Part shown: one piece after another, positions 32,044-41,095 of the stretch
Layout of the letters: the number at the start of each line of letters is the position of its first letter
How positions within the stretch are numbered: the first letter of the stretch is position 1
Origin: Eubacterium sp.
GTDB lineage: Bacteria; Bacillota; Clostridia; Lachnospirales; Lachnospiraceae
Direction: 5' to 3'
DNA length: 64,000 nucleotides
NCBI GenBank assembly: GCA_022791495.1
Contig: JAAVZE010000032.1
Location: forward strand, 1 to 64,000
Notes under the pieces: model-generated
The model's database searches: none
Seen by the model: only the letters and a program-made list of their open reading frames with translations
Told to the model about the DNA's origin: nothing
Position numbers and translations under genes: made by a program

Positions 32044-33396
32044 TTGGAGCGAAGCAGGATGAAAGATATGACGGTGGGGTCGCCGATCCGGCTGATCCTT
32101 GGCTTTGCCATACCGCTGTTTTTTGGTATGCTGTTTCAGCAGTTTTACAGTTTGATGGATATGATCATTGTGGGGAAGTTTCTTGGTGCAAAGTCTCTGG
32201 CAGCAGTGGGTGCTACTGGTTCCATCAATTTTATGATCATAGGTTTTTGCATGGGAGTCTGCAATGGTTTTGCCATCCCGGTAGCCCAGCGCTTTGGGGC
32301 AAAGGATGAAAAAATGCTCCGGTGTTTTGTGGCAAATAGTGTCTGGCTTTCCATTCTATTTGCCTCCGTAATGACACTGTCTGTCTGTTTACTCTGTCGG
32401 AATATACTGGTCTGGATGGATACGCCTTCTGATATTTTTAATGAGGCATACCGATACATTTTTATAATTTTTATTGGTATCCCCGCTACCTATCTATACA
32501 ATCTTCTGTCGGGGATCATTCGTTCTCTGGGGGATTCTAAAAGTCCATTGATCTTTCTGGTGATTTCCTCTGTGCTGAATATCGGACTGGATATGCTGGC
32601 GATCGTAGTTTTTCATATGGGTGTGGCAGGGGCAGCAGGGGCGACGGTGTTGTCTCAGGCGATTTCGGGAGTGCTTTGCCTGTTTTATATCAAGAAAAAA
32701 TTTCCTATCCTGCGGATTCAGAAAAAGGAGTGGAAACTTCGGGGGAACTGTATTGGGCGTCTCTGTAGTATGGGAATTCCCATGGGACTGCAGTATTCCA
32801 TCACTGCTATTGGAAGCGTCATTCTGCAGACTGCCGTTAACGGACTTGGTTCTACTGCTGTAGCCTCTATGACTGCAGGGGGTAAGATTGCCATGTTTTT
32901 TTATTGTCCTTACGATGCCTTTGGCGCTACGATGGCTACCTACGCAGGCCAGAATGTGGGTGCCTGCCGGCTCGACCGTGTCACGAAAGGAATGGTGCAG
33001 TGCAGCTATCTGGCAGCTGCTTACTGTGTACTGGCAGGAGCATTTCTCATTGGCTTTGGAGACAAACTGGCGCTTTTATTTGTGGATTCTGCGGAGGTAG
33101 AAATTATCCGGAATGTGTCAGAGTTTCTGTTTTGGAATAGTATTTTCCTTATTCCACTGGCGCTGGTCAACATCATCCGTTTTTCCATCCAGGGACTTGG
33201 CTTTGGCAAACTGGCGATCTTTGCGGGGGTAGCAGAGATGGTTGGACGAAGTGTTGTGGGCTTTGGTTTTGTCCCTGTCTTTGGTTTTACGGCGGCATGC
33301 CTCGCCAGTCCGGTGGCCTGGATCCTGGCGGACCTGTTTCTCATACCGGCATATCGTCACTGTATCCGGAAATTAGAGAAGATCATAGAAAAATAA
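32044..33396 (+). CDS. MATE family efflux transporter
   Basis: A 450-residue membrane protein. I prefer TTG 32044, which has GAGGAGGAG at good spacing, over TTG 32023. Two MatE halves of six segments each are visible: SPIRLILGFAIPLFFGMLFQ and IGRLCSMGIPMGLQYSITAI open them. About twelve hydrophobic segments are present. The family exports drugs or metabolites by sodium or proton antiport. It is separated from the upstream ATPase gene by 37 bases and may share its transcript. Confidence 0.93.
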   Translation: MERSRMKDMTVGSPIRLILGFAIPLFFGMLFQQFYSLMDMIIVGKFLGAKSLAAVGATGSINFMIIGFCMGVCNGFAIPVAQRFGAKDEKMLRCFVANSVWLSILFASVMTLSVCLLCRNILVWMDTPSDIFNEAYRYIFIIFIGIPATYLYNLLSGIIRSLGDSKSPLIFLVISSVLNIGLDMLAIVVFHMGVAGAAGATVLSQAISGVLCLFYIKKKFPILRIQKKEWKLRGNCIGRLCSMGIPMGLQYSITAIGSVILQTAVNGLGSTAVASMTAGGKIAMFFYCPYDAFGATMATYAGQNVGACRLDRVTKGMVQCSYLAAAYCVLAGAFLIGFGDKLALLFVDSAEVEIIRNVSEFLFWNSIFLIPLALVNIIRFSIQGLGFGKLAIFAGVAEMVGRSVVGFGFVPVFGFTAACLASPVAWILADLFLIPAYRHCIRKLEKIIEK

Positions 33397-33492
33397 ATAT
33401 AGATGCCCTAGGTTGATTCATTTGAAAAATATCTGCACATGTGATAAGATGTAAGCGGTAATGTAAGAATTGATGAAATGGAGGAAAAGAAT

Positions 33493-34698
33493 ATGGATAA
33501 GATTAAGATGACGACGCCCCTTGTGGAGATGGACGGGGATGAGATGACAAGAATTTTATGGCAGATGATAAAAGATGAGCTCTTACTGCCATATATAGAT
33601 TTAAAGACAGAGTATTATGACCTCGGTCTGGAATACCGGAATGAGACCAATGACCAGGTGACAGTGGATTCCGCGGAGGCGACAAAAAAATATGGTGTGG
33701 CTGTAAAATGTGCCACCATTACCCCAAATGCGGCAAGAATGACAGAATACGATTTGAAAGAGATGTGGAAGAGCCCGAATGGTACGATCCGAGCAGCCCT
33801 GGATGGCACGGTGTTCCGTACCCCGATCCAGGTAAAGGGCATCGATCCCTGTGTGAAAAACTGGACGGCGCCGATCACTTTGGCCAGACATGCCTACGGT
33901 GATGTATATAAAAATACGGAGATCAAGGTGCCGGGAAAAGGTAAGGCAGAACTTGTATTTACAGCAGAGGATGGGACAGAGATCCGCGAGACCATTCATG
34001 AATTCGACGGTCCTGGTATCCTTCAGGGGATCCACAACACGGATCAGTCCATCGCCAGCTTTGCCAAAGCATGTTTTGGTTATGCACTGGATACAAAACA
34101 GGATCTGTGGTTTGCCACCAAGGATACGATTTCCAAAAAGTATGACCACAATTTTAAGGATATTTTCCAGGAGATTTACGACAAGGAGTACAAGGATAAA
34201 TTTGAGGCGGCAGGTATCGAGTATTTCTACACCCTGATCGATGATGCGGTAGCGCGTGTCATGAAAGCAGAGGGCGGATTTATCTGGGCGTGCAAAAATT
34301 ACGACGGTGATGTGATGAGTGATATGGTATCCTCTGCCTGCGGTTCCCTTGCCATGATGACCTCTGTGCTGGTATCCCCAAGCGGCGTGTACGAGTATGA
34401 GGCGGCTCACGGTACGGTGCAGAGACATTATTATAAACATCTGAAGGGGGAGGAAACTTCCACTAACTCTGTGGCTACCATCTTTGCCTGGACAGGAGCA
34501 CTTCGCAAGCGCGGTGAACTCGATGGAATCAATGAGCTTCAGGAGTTTGCAGACAAGCTGGAAAAAGCCACGTTGAAAACTATTGAAGATGGTAAGATGA
34601 CAAAGGATCTTGCGTTGATCACGAGTCTGGAAAATGTGAAAGTATTAAACAGCCAGGATTTTATCAAAGCGATCCGGGAGACCATGGAGACGCTGTAA
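33493..34698 (+). CDS. icd: NADP-dependent isocitrate dehydrogenase
   Basis: A 401-residue enzyme from ATG 33493 (GGAGG at 33480-33484 rules out 33478). It converts isocitrate to 2-oxoglutarate in the TCA branch that feeds glutamate. It is of the eukaryote-like homodimeric type. The isocitrate-binding [16 protein letters not shown], the metal-binding [12 protein letters not shown] with later [11 protein letters not shown], and the cofactor segment [10 protein letters not shown] are all present. It is monocistronic by position. A core-metabolism gene, it shows that this part of the window is chromosomal backbone. Confidence 0.97.
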   Translation: MDKIKMTTPLVEMDGDEMTRILWQMIKDELLLPYIDLKTEYYDLGLEYRNETNDQVTVDSAEATKKYGVAVKCATITPNAARMTEYDLKEMWKSPNGTIRAALDGTVFRTPIQVKGIDPCVKNWTAPITLARHAYGDVYKNTEIKVPGKGKAELVFTAEDGTEIRETIHEFDGPGILQGIHNTDQSIASFAKACFGYALDTKQDLWFATKDTISKKYDHNFKDIFQEIYDKEYKDKFEAAGIEYFYTLIDDAVARVMKAEGGFIWACKNYDGDVMSDMVSSACGSLAMMTSVLVSPSGVYEYEAAHGTVQRHYYKHLKGEETSTNSVATIFAWTGALRKRGELDGINELQEFADKLEKATLKTIEDGKMTKDLALITSLENVKVLNSQDFIKAIRETMETL

Positions 34699-34719
34699 GG
34701 TTTTGAATTGGGGGGTAAA

Positions 34720-34769
34720 TACCTTTTGCCCCCAGCATCAGTATATCAGGTGTGGGAGATCCACACCTG
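34720..34769 (+). terminator. Hairpins after icd
   Basis: CAGGTGTGG (34747-34755) pairs perfectly with CCACACCTG (34761-34769). A second G-run/C-run pair (GGGGGG ... CCCCC) lies just before. Neither has a strong T-run, so termination is probable but not certain. Confidence 0.45.
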
Positions 34770-34812
34770 ATTGCATCTATAGAAATGCTGTGCCGGAGGA
34801 TGGAGGGTGAAT

Positions 34813-35880
34813 ATGAATAAAAAAATATCGGTGATCGTCCCTGTGTACAATGCCGAGACATATCTGTCCCAGTGTATCGAGAGTATATTAAAGCAAGACT
34901 ATGAAAACCTGGAGCTGCTGCTGGTGGACGACGGATCCAGTGACAAAAGCATGCAGATTTGTGAGGAGTATGGGAACCGGTCTGGAAAAGTAAGGGTTTT
35001 GACGCAGAAAAACAGCGGTGTTTCCGCGGCCAGAAATAGGGGGATCGAGAAGGCGGAAGGGGGCTATATCGTATTTGTGGATGCGGATGATTATCTGCCG
35101 GAATCCTGTGTGCTGTCCCGTATGGCGGCAGGGATAGGCTCGGCGGATATCCTGGTGGGGGATTATATGCGGCTTTGGAATGACAAACTGCTTCCTGCCG
35201 GAAGCTGCAGCAGTTTTAGCGGATTTTCACCGGAGCAGGGGGCATTTCGTTTTCGGGGATTTTTTTCTGTGGGGACGCTGTCCTATGTGTGGTGCAAGAT
35301 GTACCGGCGTTCTTTTTTGCAGGAAAACCAGCTGCGTTTTGGAGATTATGCCTATGCAGAGGATAAGCTGTTTAATTTTTACTGTTATATCCGGGGGGCA
35401 AAGTATGCGTTTCTTACGGAACCAGTTTATGTTTACCGGAAAAACGATGCCTCTGCTTCCTATCAGTTCCGGCCGGATTCAGTCAAGGGATGGATGGCGA
35501 TCGCAGAGGAGCTGGAACACTCGATGTGTGAGGAAGCGGGAGATAAAGGATACGAGGATCTGGCGGCCTGTACGATTTTTTTTGCAGCATTTTTTGACGG
35601 GAAGATGAATTATGAGTATGGGGGAAAGACCCTTTCCGCAGTGAAAAAGGTGCTGAAGGAATATGCTTCATATCCTCAGGCCAAGAAGTATTTTTCAGAA
35701 CTTGCCAGGGGCAGACTGTTAAAAAATATATCGCCTTTTTTTTGGAAAGGGATGATCTGGGGATTTGCCTGGGGGATGTGGCTGCACTGTTATGGGATTC
35801 TTTCGCTGGGGATCAAGCTGCTGATCGACTGGCGCATCGATGAGAGGTTGTCAGATACAGGGTTGAGGGATGAGGAATAG
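34813..35880 (+). CDS. GT2 family glycosyltransferase
   Basis: A 355-residue protein from ATG 34813 (GGAGGG upstream). The GT-A fold is clear: SVIVPVYNAETYLSQCIESI, LVDDGSSD, the donor-binding SGVSAARNRGIEKAEG and the DxD motif FVDADDYLP. The C-terminal ~120 residues include a hydrophobic segment (WGFAWGMWLHCYGILSLGIK) that may attach it to the membrane. It transfers a sugar to a surface polymer or lipid acceptor; donor unknown. It lies 5 kb before the Pel-type locus, not in its operon. Confidence 0.93.
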   Translation: MNKKISVIVPVYNAETYLSQCIESILKQDYENLELLLVDDGSSDKSMQICEEYGNRSGKVRVLTQKNSGVSAARNRGIEKAEGGYIVFVDADDYLPESCVLSRMAAGIGSADILVGDYMRLWNDKLLPAGSCSSFSGFSPEQGAFRFRGFFSVGTLSYVWCKMYRRSFLQENQLRFGDYAYAEDKLFNFYCYIRGAKYAFLTEPVYVYRKNDASASYQFRPDSVKGWMAIAEELEHSMCEEAGDKGYEDLAACTIFFAAFFDGKMNYEYGGKTLSAVKKVLKEYASYPQAKKYFSELARGRLLKNISPFFWKGMIWGFAWGMWLHCYGILSLGIKLLIDWRIDERLSDTGLRDEE

Positions 35881-35937
35881 AAAGACAATGGCTTTGTTGA
35901 GCCCGGGATCTATAATTAGGATTTGGAGAATAGAGTT

Positions 35938-36738
35938 ATGAATAATAAACAGATTTTGGAAATTGCAATGAAACAATCTGCCATTGACAGCAGCTGCCGC
36001 TGGCAGGATTTTAAGGAAATGGAAAATAAGGTAGTCATATCCGAAAAGAATGAAAAGGCCAGAAAATATCTGGAGCTGCCTTTTCTCTGTGATCTGACTT
36101 CGTATGGAAATAATATTGTTGCCTCAGTTTGTGAAGAACTGGAGGAAATTGTAACAGAGTACATAAACAAATATGCGGCAGAACATTGTTTTGAAACGCC
36201 GGATCTGCACGATTTGATGAATCGTATCCGTCCCATGGGGTATGATGTTTGTTTTATGGCAGAGTATTCACTTCCGGATATGGATATTTTACTTGGAGAC
36301 GGGCTGGCGGAGAGACTGCAGAAGGGCTGTCCTTACGAGATGCGGTTGTTAGAACCGGAAGATTTTCGTGAACGATATACTGATCAGTGGAGCAATGCTC
36401 TTTGTGAGAAACGAAAAGAACTGGATGTGATCGCTGTAGGTGCTTATGACAAGAATAAGCTGATCGGACTGGCAGGGGCTTCCGCAGATTGTGAGTGCAT
36501 GTGGCAGATCGGGATTGATGTCCTTCCAGAATACCGCAGAAGAGGCATTGCGGCGGCGCTGACCAGTAAGTTAGCTGTGGAAATCCTGGACCGCGGCATT
36601 GTACCTTTTTATTGTTGTGCCTGGTCAAATATCGCTTCCATACGGAACGCGTTTGCCAGTGGTTTTCGTCCTGCCTGGGTGCAGCTTACGGTGAAGAAAC
36701 TGGAAGAGATTGAAGAATTTTTGCTCATTGAGCCTTAA
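35938..36738 (+). CDS. GNAT family N-acetyltransferase with N-terminal extension
   Basis: A 266-residue protein from ATG 35938. The C-terminal ~150 residues form a GNAT domain with the acetyl-CoA loop IGIDVLPEYRRRGIAAALTS and the following CCAWSNIASIRNAFASGF. The N-terminal ~110 residues are an uncharacterised helical part. The acetyl acceptor is unknown. It precedes the large NTPase gene by 26 bases but differs clearly in base composition from it. Confidence 0.88.
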   Translation: MNNKQILEIAMKQSAIDSSCRWQDFKEMENKVVISEKNEKARKYLELPFLCDLTSYGNNIVASVCEELEEIVTEYINKYAAEHCFETPDLHDLMNRIRPMGYDVCFMAEYSLPDMDILLGDGLAERLQKGCPYEMRLLEPEDFRERYTDQWSNALCEKRKELDVIAVGAYDKNKLIGLAGASADCECMWQIGIDVLPEYRRRGIAAALTSKLAVEILDRGIVPFYCCAWSNIASIRNAFASGFRPAWVQLTVKKLEEIEEFLLIEP

Positions 36739-36764
36739 GTCTTCTGCTTTTGGAGTGAAAAACT

Positions 36765-39700
36765 ATGAATGATAGAAAAAGAAACAGTAAAATAAGATTA
36801 ATAAAGGATAATATTCAGCAATTTCTTTATAAAGGCATTGAGAATATTAAACAAAAAAATAACAAATGGATTGATGCTCTATGTAGAGCCTTGGTATATA
36901 GTGGGAAATCGGAATATAAGGATTTTACACCAGAGAAAGAAATTAAAAATGGGGAGGAATATCTGAATGCTTTAGATTGGGCATTGAGGAACCCGGATAT
37001 TAAAAATATTGCGTTATCTGGGCCATATGGCTCTGGGAAAAGCAGTATTATTCAATCTTATAAGGAGAAACACCCAAGTGTCAAAGCTCTTAATATTTCT
37101 TTGGCAACCTTTGATGTGGAAAATTGTCGGGATGAGGAAAATATAATTGAGGAAGGGATATTAAAGCAATTATTTTATAAAGTGGACGCGCATAAGATAC
37201 CACAGAGTCGGTATAGAAAATTGAAAAAAATAAGTATTATTTCTTATGCTCGTAATATAAGTGTTTTCTCTATATTATTGATTTTCATTTGTGGTTTTTT
37301 CTTGACGGATAAAACTTGTACGTTATTTAATAAGGTTTTGTCTATTGGTGCGTATTGGGGATTGGGAGATTTGTATACAGTATTTTTTGTTATATGCGTT
37401 TGGATGGCAAGTGTATTGTTTTTGGCCTATCTTTTTAGGTGGATTACTAAAAAGTTTTCTCTGAAGGAAATTAATTTAGCTGATAAAGCAATTATTTCAG
37501 AAGGTTTGGAAGAAGATGAGTCTATTTTTAACAAAAATATGGATGAGATTGTTTATTTTTTTGAAGAAACTAAGTATGATACGGTATTTATTGAGGATTT
37601 GGATAGATTTAAAAGTACAGAGATTTTCATAAAACTGCGGGAATTAAATACCATACTGAATAATTATGAACAAATAAAAAATCGGATTGCATTTATATAT
37701 GCAATTAGAGACGATATCTTCGTGAGGGATGAGAGAACGAAGTTTTTTGATTTTATCATACCAGTTATTCCAATTATAAACTCAACCAACTCTGGGGAAA
37801 TTCTGCGAGAAAAATTGAATGTTATTGAAATGGAAGATGGTACATATGCCAGTTCAAAGTATGACATATCATCACGCTTTATTACGTTAATATCGCCATT
37901 CATTGAAGATATGCGTGTGTTGACTAGTATTTGCAACGAGTTTGTTATATATAAAAAGACTCTAAGAGATAGACAGAATCTCTCACTAAAAGATGAATTG
38001 ATGTTTTCCATGATGATTTTTAAAAATTTGTATCCAAAAGATTTTGCGGATTTAGAAGCAGAAAAGGGGATTGTCAAAAAGGCATTCAATGCAAAGAAGA
38101 ATTTTATAAATAATAAGATTTTAGAGTTAGAAAAAGAAATTGAGCTAAAGCAAATTCTTTTAGATAAAATTGATTCAGATGTATTGCGAGACTTGAGGGA
38201 AGTAAAAATTGCTTTCATAAATTATCTAGTTGGAGGCAATGAAAAATTAGATTATGTGGAAAATGCTAATGGGAAATTTACATATTCCGATATTATGAAA
38301 AGTGATTTTGATATTAAGAAGTTGGATGGTCAAAGGGTTAATATTTATTATGTAACAGGGTATGATTACTATAGCATGCCTAAAACAGATAGTAGAACTT
38401 TACAGAATTTAAGTGCGGAATTAAAAGATATGGGTAACGACTATTTTAAACGGTGCGAAGTTATGAAAAATAGCACAAAAGATAGGAAAGACTCAATTAA
38501 AAAAAATATTGAAAATTGTAAAAAAGAAATTTCTTATTTACGTTCCTATACGTTACCAGCATTAATTAAAAAGTATTCCTCTGAGGTGATTTTTCCTGAT
38601 GAAATAAGAGAAAACAAACTATTAGTTTTTCTTATCCGTCATGGTTATATAGATGAGAATTATGCAGAGTATATAAACTATTTTCATCCGAAGAGCATTA
38701 CAAAGGATGAAATGAATTTCATTTTGGGAATAAGAAATTTTGAGCCTGTTGGTGACTTTTCCTATACATTGAAACATTGTGGCCGAATTATGGAACTCAT
38801 AGAGGATTATGAGTTTAGTCAACCAGAGACACTTAATTTCAATTTGCTGGATTATATGATTCTTCAGGAGAAAAAGGACCACAAGTATGATATTATGCTG
38901 CAACAGATTGTGAACCATTCTGCAAAAGGCAAGGGATTTATTAAAGCATATTTGGATAGAGGACTCAACCTAGAGAGGTTTGTTCATGATATATGTCGTG
39001 AAAGTGAATGGATTTGGTATGAATTTTTGACAGATAATTCTCTTTCCGAGGACACAAAGTATAAATATTTGGAATTTATACTTTGCTATGCGGATATAAC
39101 AGATATTAAGAATAACAATGGCTATTTTGACGATAAAGATAATGGGTATAACATATGTAAACCGATTTGTTCGTTTATGAAGGAGCGTAAAGACACACTG
39201 CAAAGGTTTAAAAATATACCAGTAGATAGAATGATGCAGGTAATTGAAACATTGGGCATATATTTTAAGGAGTTAGATATTGAGGGAGTGGATAAAACGC
39301 TGCTGGAATATGTTTTTGACAATCAGTTCTTTGAGCTGACCCATTCAATGCTTGGAAATTTGTTTAAGATGAAAAAACCGGAATGTATTCCTGATTTGCG
39401 TAGGGCAAATTATAAAATGGTACGCAGTCTGGGATATGAGCCTTTGAATGAAAATATAAATTCAAATTTTCCTCAGTATGTACAAACTTTTATTTTGGAT
39501 ACAGAAACCAATACGGAAGAGGATTTTGAATCTGTAAATGATATCATTGAAAACTTATTTAAGCAAGACGATTCAGATAGGTGTTTACAGGTTATTGACA
39601 AAGAACCTGTTATTTGGGAGAACCTGGAGAATTGTTGTGCTGATGGACTGAATGATGAAGAGAGAAAACCAGTTGTGTTAGAACTTTGGAACTATATTTT

Positions 39701-40577
39701 GATGCAGAATCGTACAAGTCCATCATGGTACAATTATAGTAAATATAGAGATGAATTTGGAGTTACAGAGGAATTGGTAGAATATTTGGATACTCATATG
39801 GATAATTTTATTATGGCATCCGATTGTTCTATGGTAAATGACAGTATTATGAAAGAAATAATAGTAAAAAATATATCACTACAGTCATTTGTTAAATTGA
39901 TGCAAAAATTTCAAATAGAGGATTTTACAAATGATTTGAATGAGTTTACCGAGGAAAAGGTGAAAGCAATGATTGCTGAGCAGTATTTTCCGTTTTCGGC
40001 TGAGCGCTATGTGGAACTGCGTGAGGCGCATCCAAATTTGTGCATAGAGTTTATATGCAAAAATAAGGAAGATTTTATGGAGTGCATAGACGATTGCGGA
40101 CTGATGCAAGATGAAATTGTAGAATTGCTCAAAAATAATTCCTTTTCTGATGATGAAAAGATCAAAATTCTTAATCAAATTGAAAGTGCAGAAATTAACG
40201 AAAGAATTGCTTGGATAATTAGACAATTCAGATTTAGAATTAGCAAGGAATATGTTGAAGCGGCTTGGAGACAACTTTCAAAGGATGATAAATATGAATT
40301 GTTGCTTAACCATATAGGAGTTTACAGCAAGGATGAATTAGCTGTTAAATTTCAGGAGTTAGGTGGCGTGTATCAGCAATTAGCGAGCAGGACACGTCAT
40401 AAGGTGAGTTTTCACGATGATTCGGCTGGATACAATAAAAGGTTGCTGGATTATTTGAATAAAATAGATTATTTGTCAAGCGTAAAAGAAGAGGATGTGG
40501 TTGTTGGAGAAGATATTGAATCACATAAGAAAATTATTGAACATATAATTATAGGAATGGTAAAGCAGGCGAAATAA
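36765..40577 (+). CDS. Membrane-anchored KAP/YobI-type P-loop NTPase
   Basis: A 1270-residue protein. Walker A is GPYGSGKSSII (about 86-96). Two membrane segments follow (about 166-182 and 203-224), inserted inside the NTPase domain. Walker B is TVFIEDLDRF (about 273-282), with an INSTNSGEIL sensor-like block. This arrangement is that of KAP-family NTPases, closest in layout to Bacillus YobI. The remaining ~900 residues are helical and Asp/Glu/Lys-rich, as in large scaffold NTPases. The coding sequence is conspicuously AT-rich compared with both neighbours, a sign of transfer. Related KAP-type and STAND-like NTPases often act in phage defence; for this one that is a hypothesis. Confidence 0.8.
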   Translation: MNDRKRNSKIRLIKDNIQQFLYKGIENIKQKNNKWIDALCRALVYSGKSEYKDFTPEKEIKNGEEYLNALDWALRNPDIKNIALSGPYGSGKSSIIQSYKEKHPSVKALNISLATFDVENCRDEENIIEEGILKQLFYKVDAHKIPQSRYRKLKKISIISYARNISVFSILLIFICGFFLTDKTCTLFNKVLSIGAYWGLGDLYTVFFVICVWMASVLFLAYLFRWITKKFSLKEINLADKAIISEGLEEDESIFNKNMDEIVYFFEETKYDTVFIEDLDRFKSTEIFIKLRELNTILNNYEQIKNRIAFIYAIRDDIFVRDERTKFFDFIIPVIPIINSTNSGEILREKLNVIEMEDGTYASSKYDISSRFITLISPFIEDMRVLTSICNEFVIYKKTLRDRQNLSLKDELMFSMMIFKNLYPKDFADLEAEKGIVKKAFNAKKNFINNKILELEKEIELKQILLDKIDSDVLRDLREVKIAFINYLVGGNEKLDYVENANGKFTYSDIMKSDFDIKKLDGQRVNIYYVTGYDYYSMPKTDSRTLQNLSAELKDMGNDYFKRCEVMKNSTKDRKDSIKKNIENCKKEISYLRSYTLPALIKKYSSEVIFPDEIRENKLLVFLIRHGYIDENYAEYINYFHPKSITKDEMNFILGIRNFEPVGDFSYTLKHCGRIMELIEDYEFSQPETLNFNLLDYMILQEKKDHKYDIMLQQIVNHSAKGKGFIKAYLDRGLNLERFVHDICRESEWIWYEFLTDNSLSEDTKYKYLEFILCYADITDIKNNNGYFDDKDNGYNICKPICSFMKERKDTLQRFKNIPVDRMMQVIETLGIYFKELDIEGVDKTLLEYVFDNQFFELTHSMLGNLFKMKKPECIPDLRRANYKMVRSLGYEPLNENINSNFPQYVQTFILDTETNTEEDFESVNDIIENLFKQDDSDRCLQVIDKEPVIWENLENCCADGLNDEERKPVVLELWNYILMQNRTSPSWYNYSKYRDEFGVTEELVEYLDTHMDNFIMASDCSMVNDSIMKEIIVKNISLQSFVKLMQKFQIEDFTNDLNEFTEEKVKAMIAEQYFPFSAERYVELREAHPNLCIEFICKNKEDFMECIDDCGLMQDEIVELLKNNSFSDDEKIKILNQIESAEINERIAWIIRQFRFRISKEYVEAAWRQLSKDDKYELLLNHIGVYSKDELAVKFQELGGVYQQLASRTRHKVSFHDDSAGYNKRLLDYLNKIDYLSSVKEEDVVVGEDIESHKKIIEHIIIGMVKQAK

Positions 40578-40684
40578 ATTTTTTCTTTCATTGAGTAATA
40601 CTATACACAAAAAAACTTGCTGATTTTCATTTCTGTAGCTCTTGGCTGTATTTTAGGACATCCCCCACATCCCCCTCTCCAGGG

Positions 40685-40713
40685 TTTACAACCCCTTACT
40701 TATGTAGTATAAT
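40685..40713 (+). promoter_or_regulatory. Promoter of the Pel-type locus
   Basis: TTTACA (40685-40690), 17 bp, then TATAAT (40708-40713): a near-consensus sigma-A promoter 46 bases before the PqqD-like gene. The remaining gap 40578-40684 holds no gene. Confidence 0.8.
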
Positions 40714-40758
40714 AAAAAGATATATAGAGGATGTATAAAATAAAGGAGAATCAGAAAC

Positions 40759-41043
40759 ATGCCGTTAGAATCGGAATCTGGCAAAACTTTGTACCAGCTG
40801 CGGTACGCTGCCGGGATTTACTGGCTGCTTGATATGAGCCAGCCGGGACATCCCTACAGAAAGCCGCTGCCTCTGAATGAGATGGGAGCTTCGATCTGGA
40901 GAATGATGGAGAAGGGGATGGGACAGGAAGAGATTTCGGCAGATCTGGCAGCGGAATATGGGATTTCCCAGGATGAGGTGGAGAAGGATGTCCGGGAATT
41001 TTGTCAGCAGCTGAAACGGCAGGGAATCAAAGCGCGTAGCTGA
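40759..41043 (+). CDS. PqqD-like peptide-recognition protein
   Basis: A 94-residue protein with AAAGGAG before ATG 40759. Residues ~25-92 match the PqqD fold: the PLNEMGASIWRMMEKGMGQE segment and the EEISADLAAEYGISQDEVEK, DVREFCQQL helices. PqqD proteins and their relatives (RRE domains) bind leader peptides of ribosomally made precursors and present them to modifying enzymes. Here no radical-SAM or cyclodehydratase enzyme is nearby. It is the first gene of the polysaccharide operon. The only leader-like substrate in the region is the small protein at 59475. Confidence 0.85.
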   Translation: MPLESESGKTLYQLRYAAGIYWLLDMSQPGHPYRKPLPLNEMGASIWRMMEKGMGQEEISADLAAEYGISQDEVEKDVREFCQQLKRQGIKARS

Positions 41044-41095
41044 AAGATACAGGAGAAAATGAATTGCATCTGAACGGGACGGCGTGGAGGCGGTA

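Noticed and set aside
33601-34440. Minus-strand 279-residue ORF
   Set aside because: It is entirely antisense to icd, whose catalytic motifs are intact.
34700-34812. Riboswitch or tRNA after icd
   Set aside because: The hairpins are simple inverted repeats; no cloverleaf or known aptamer pattern could be traced.
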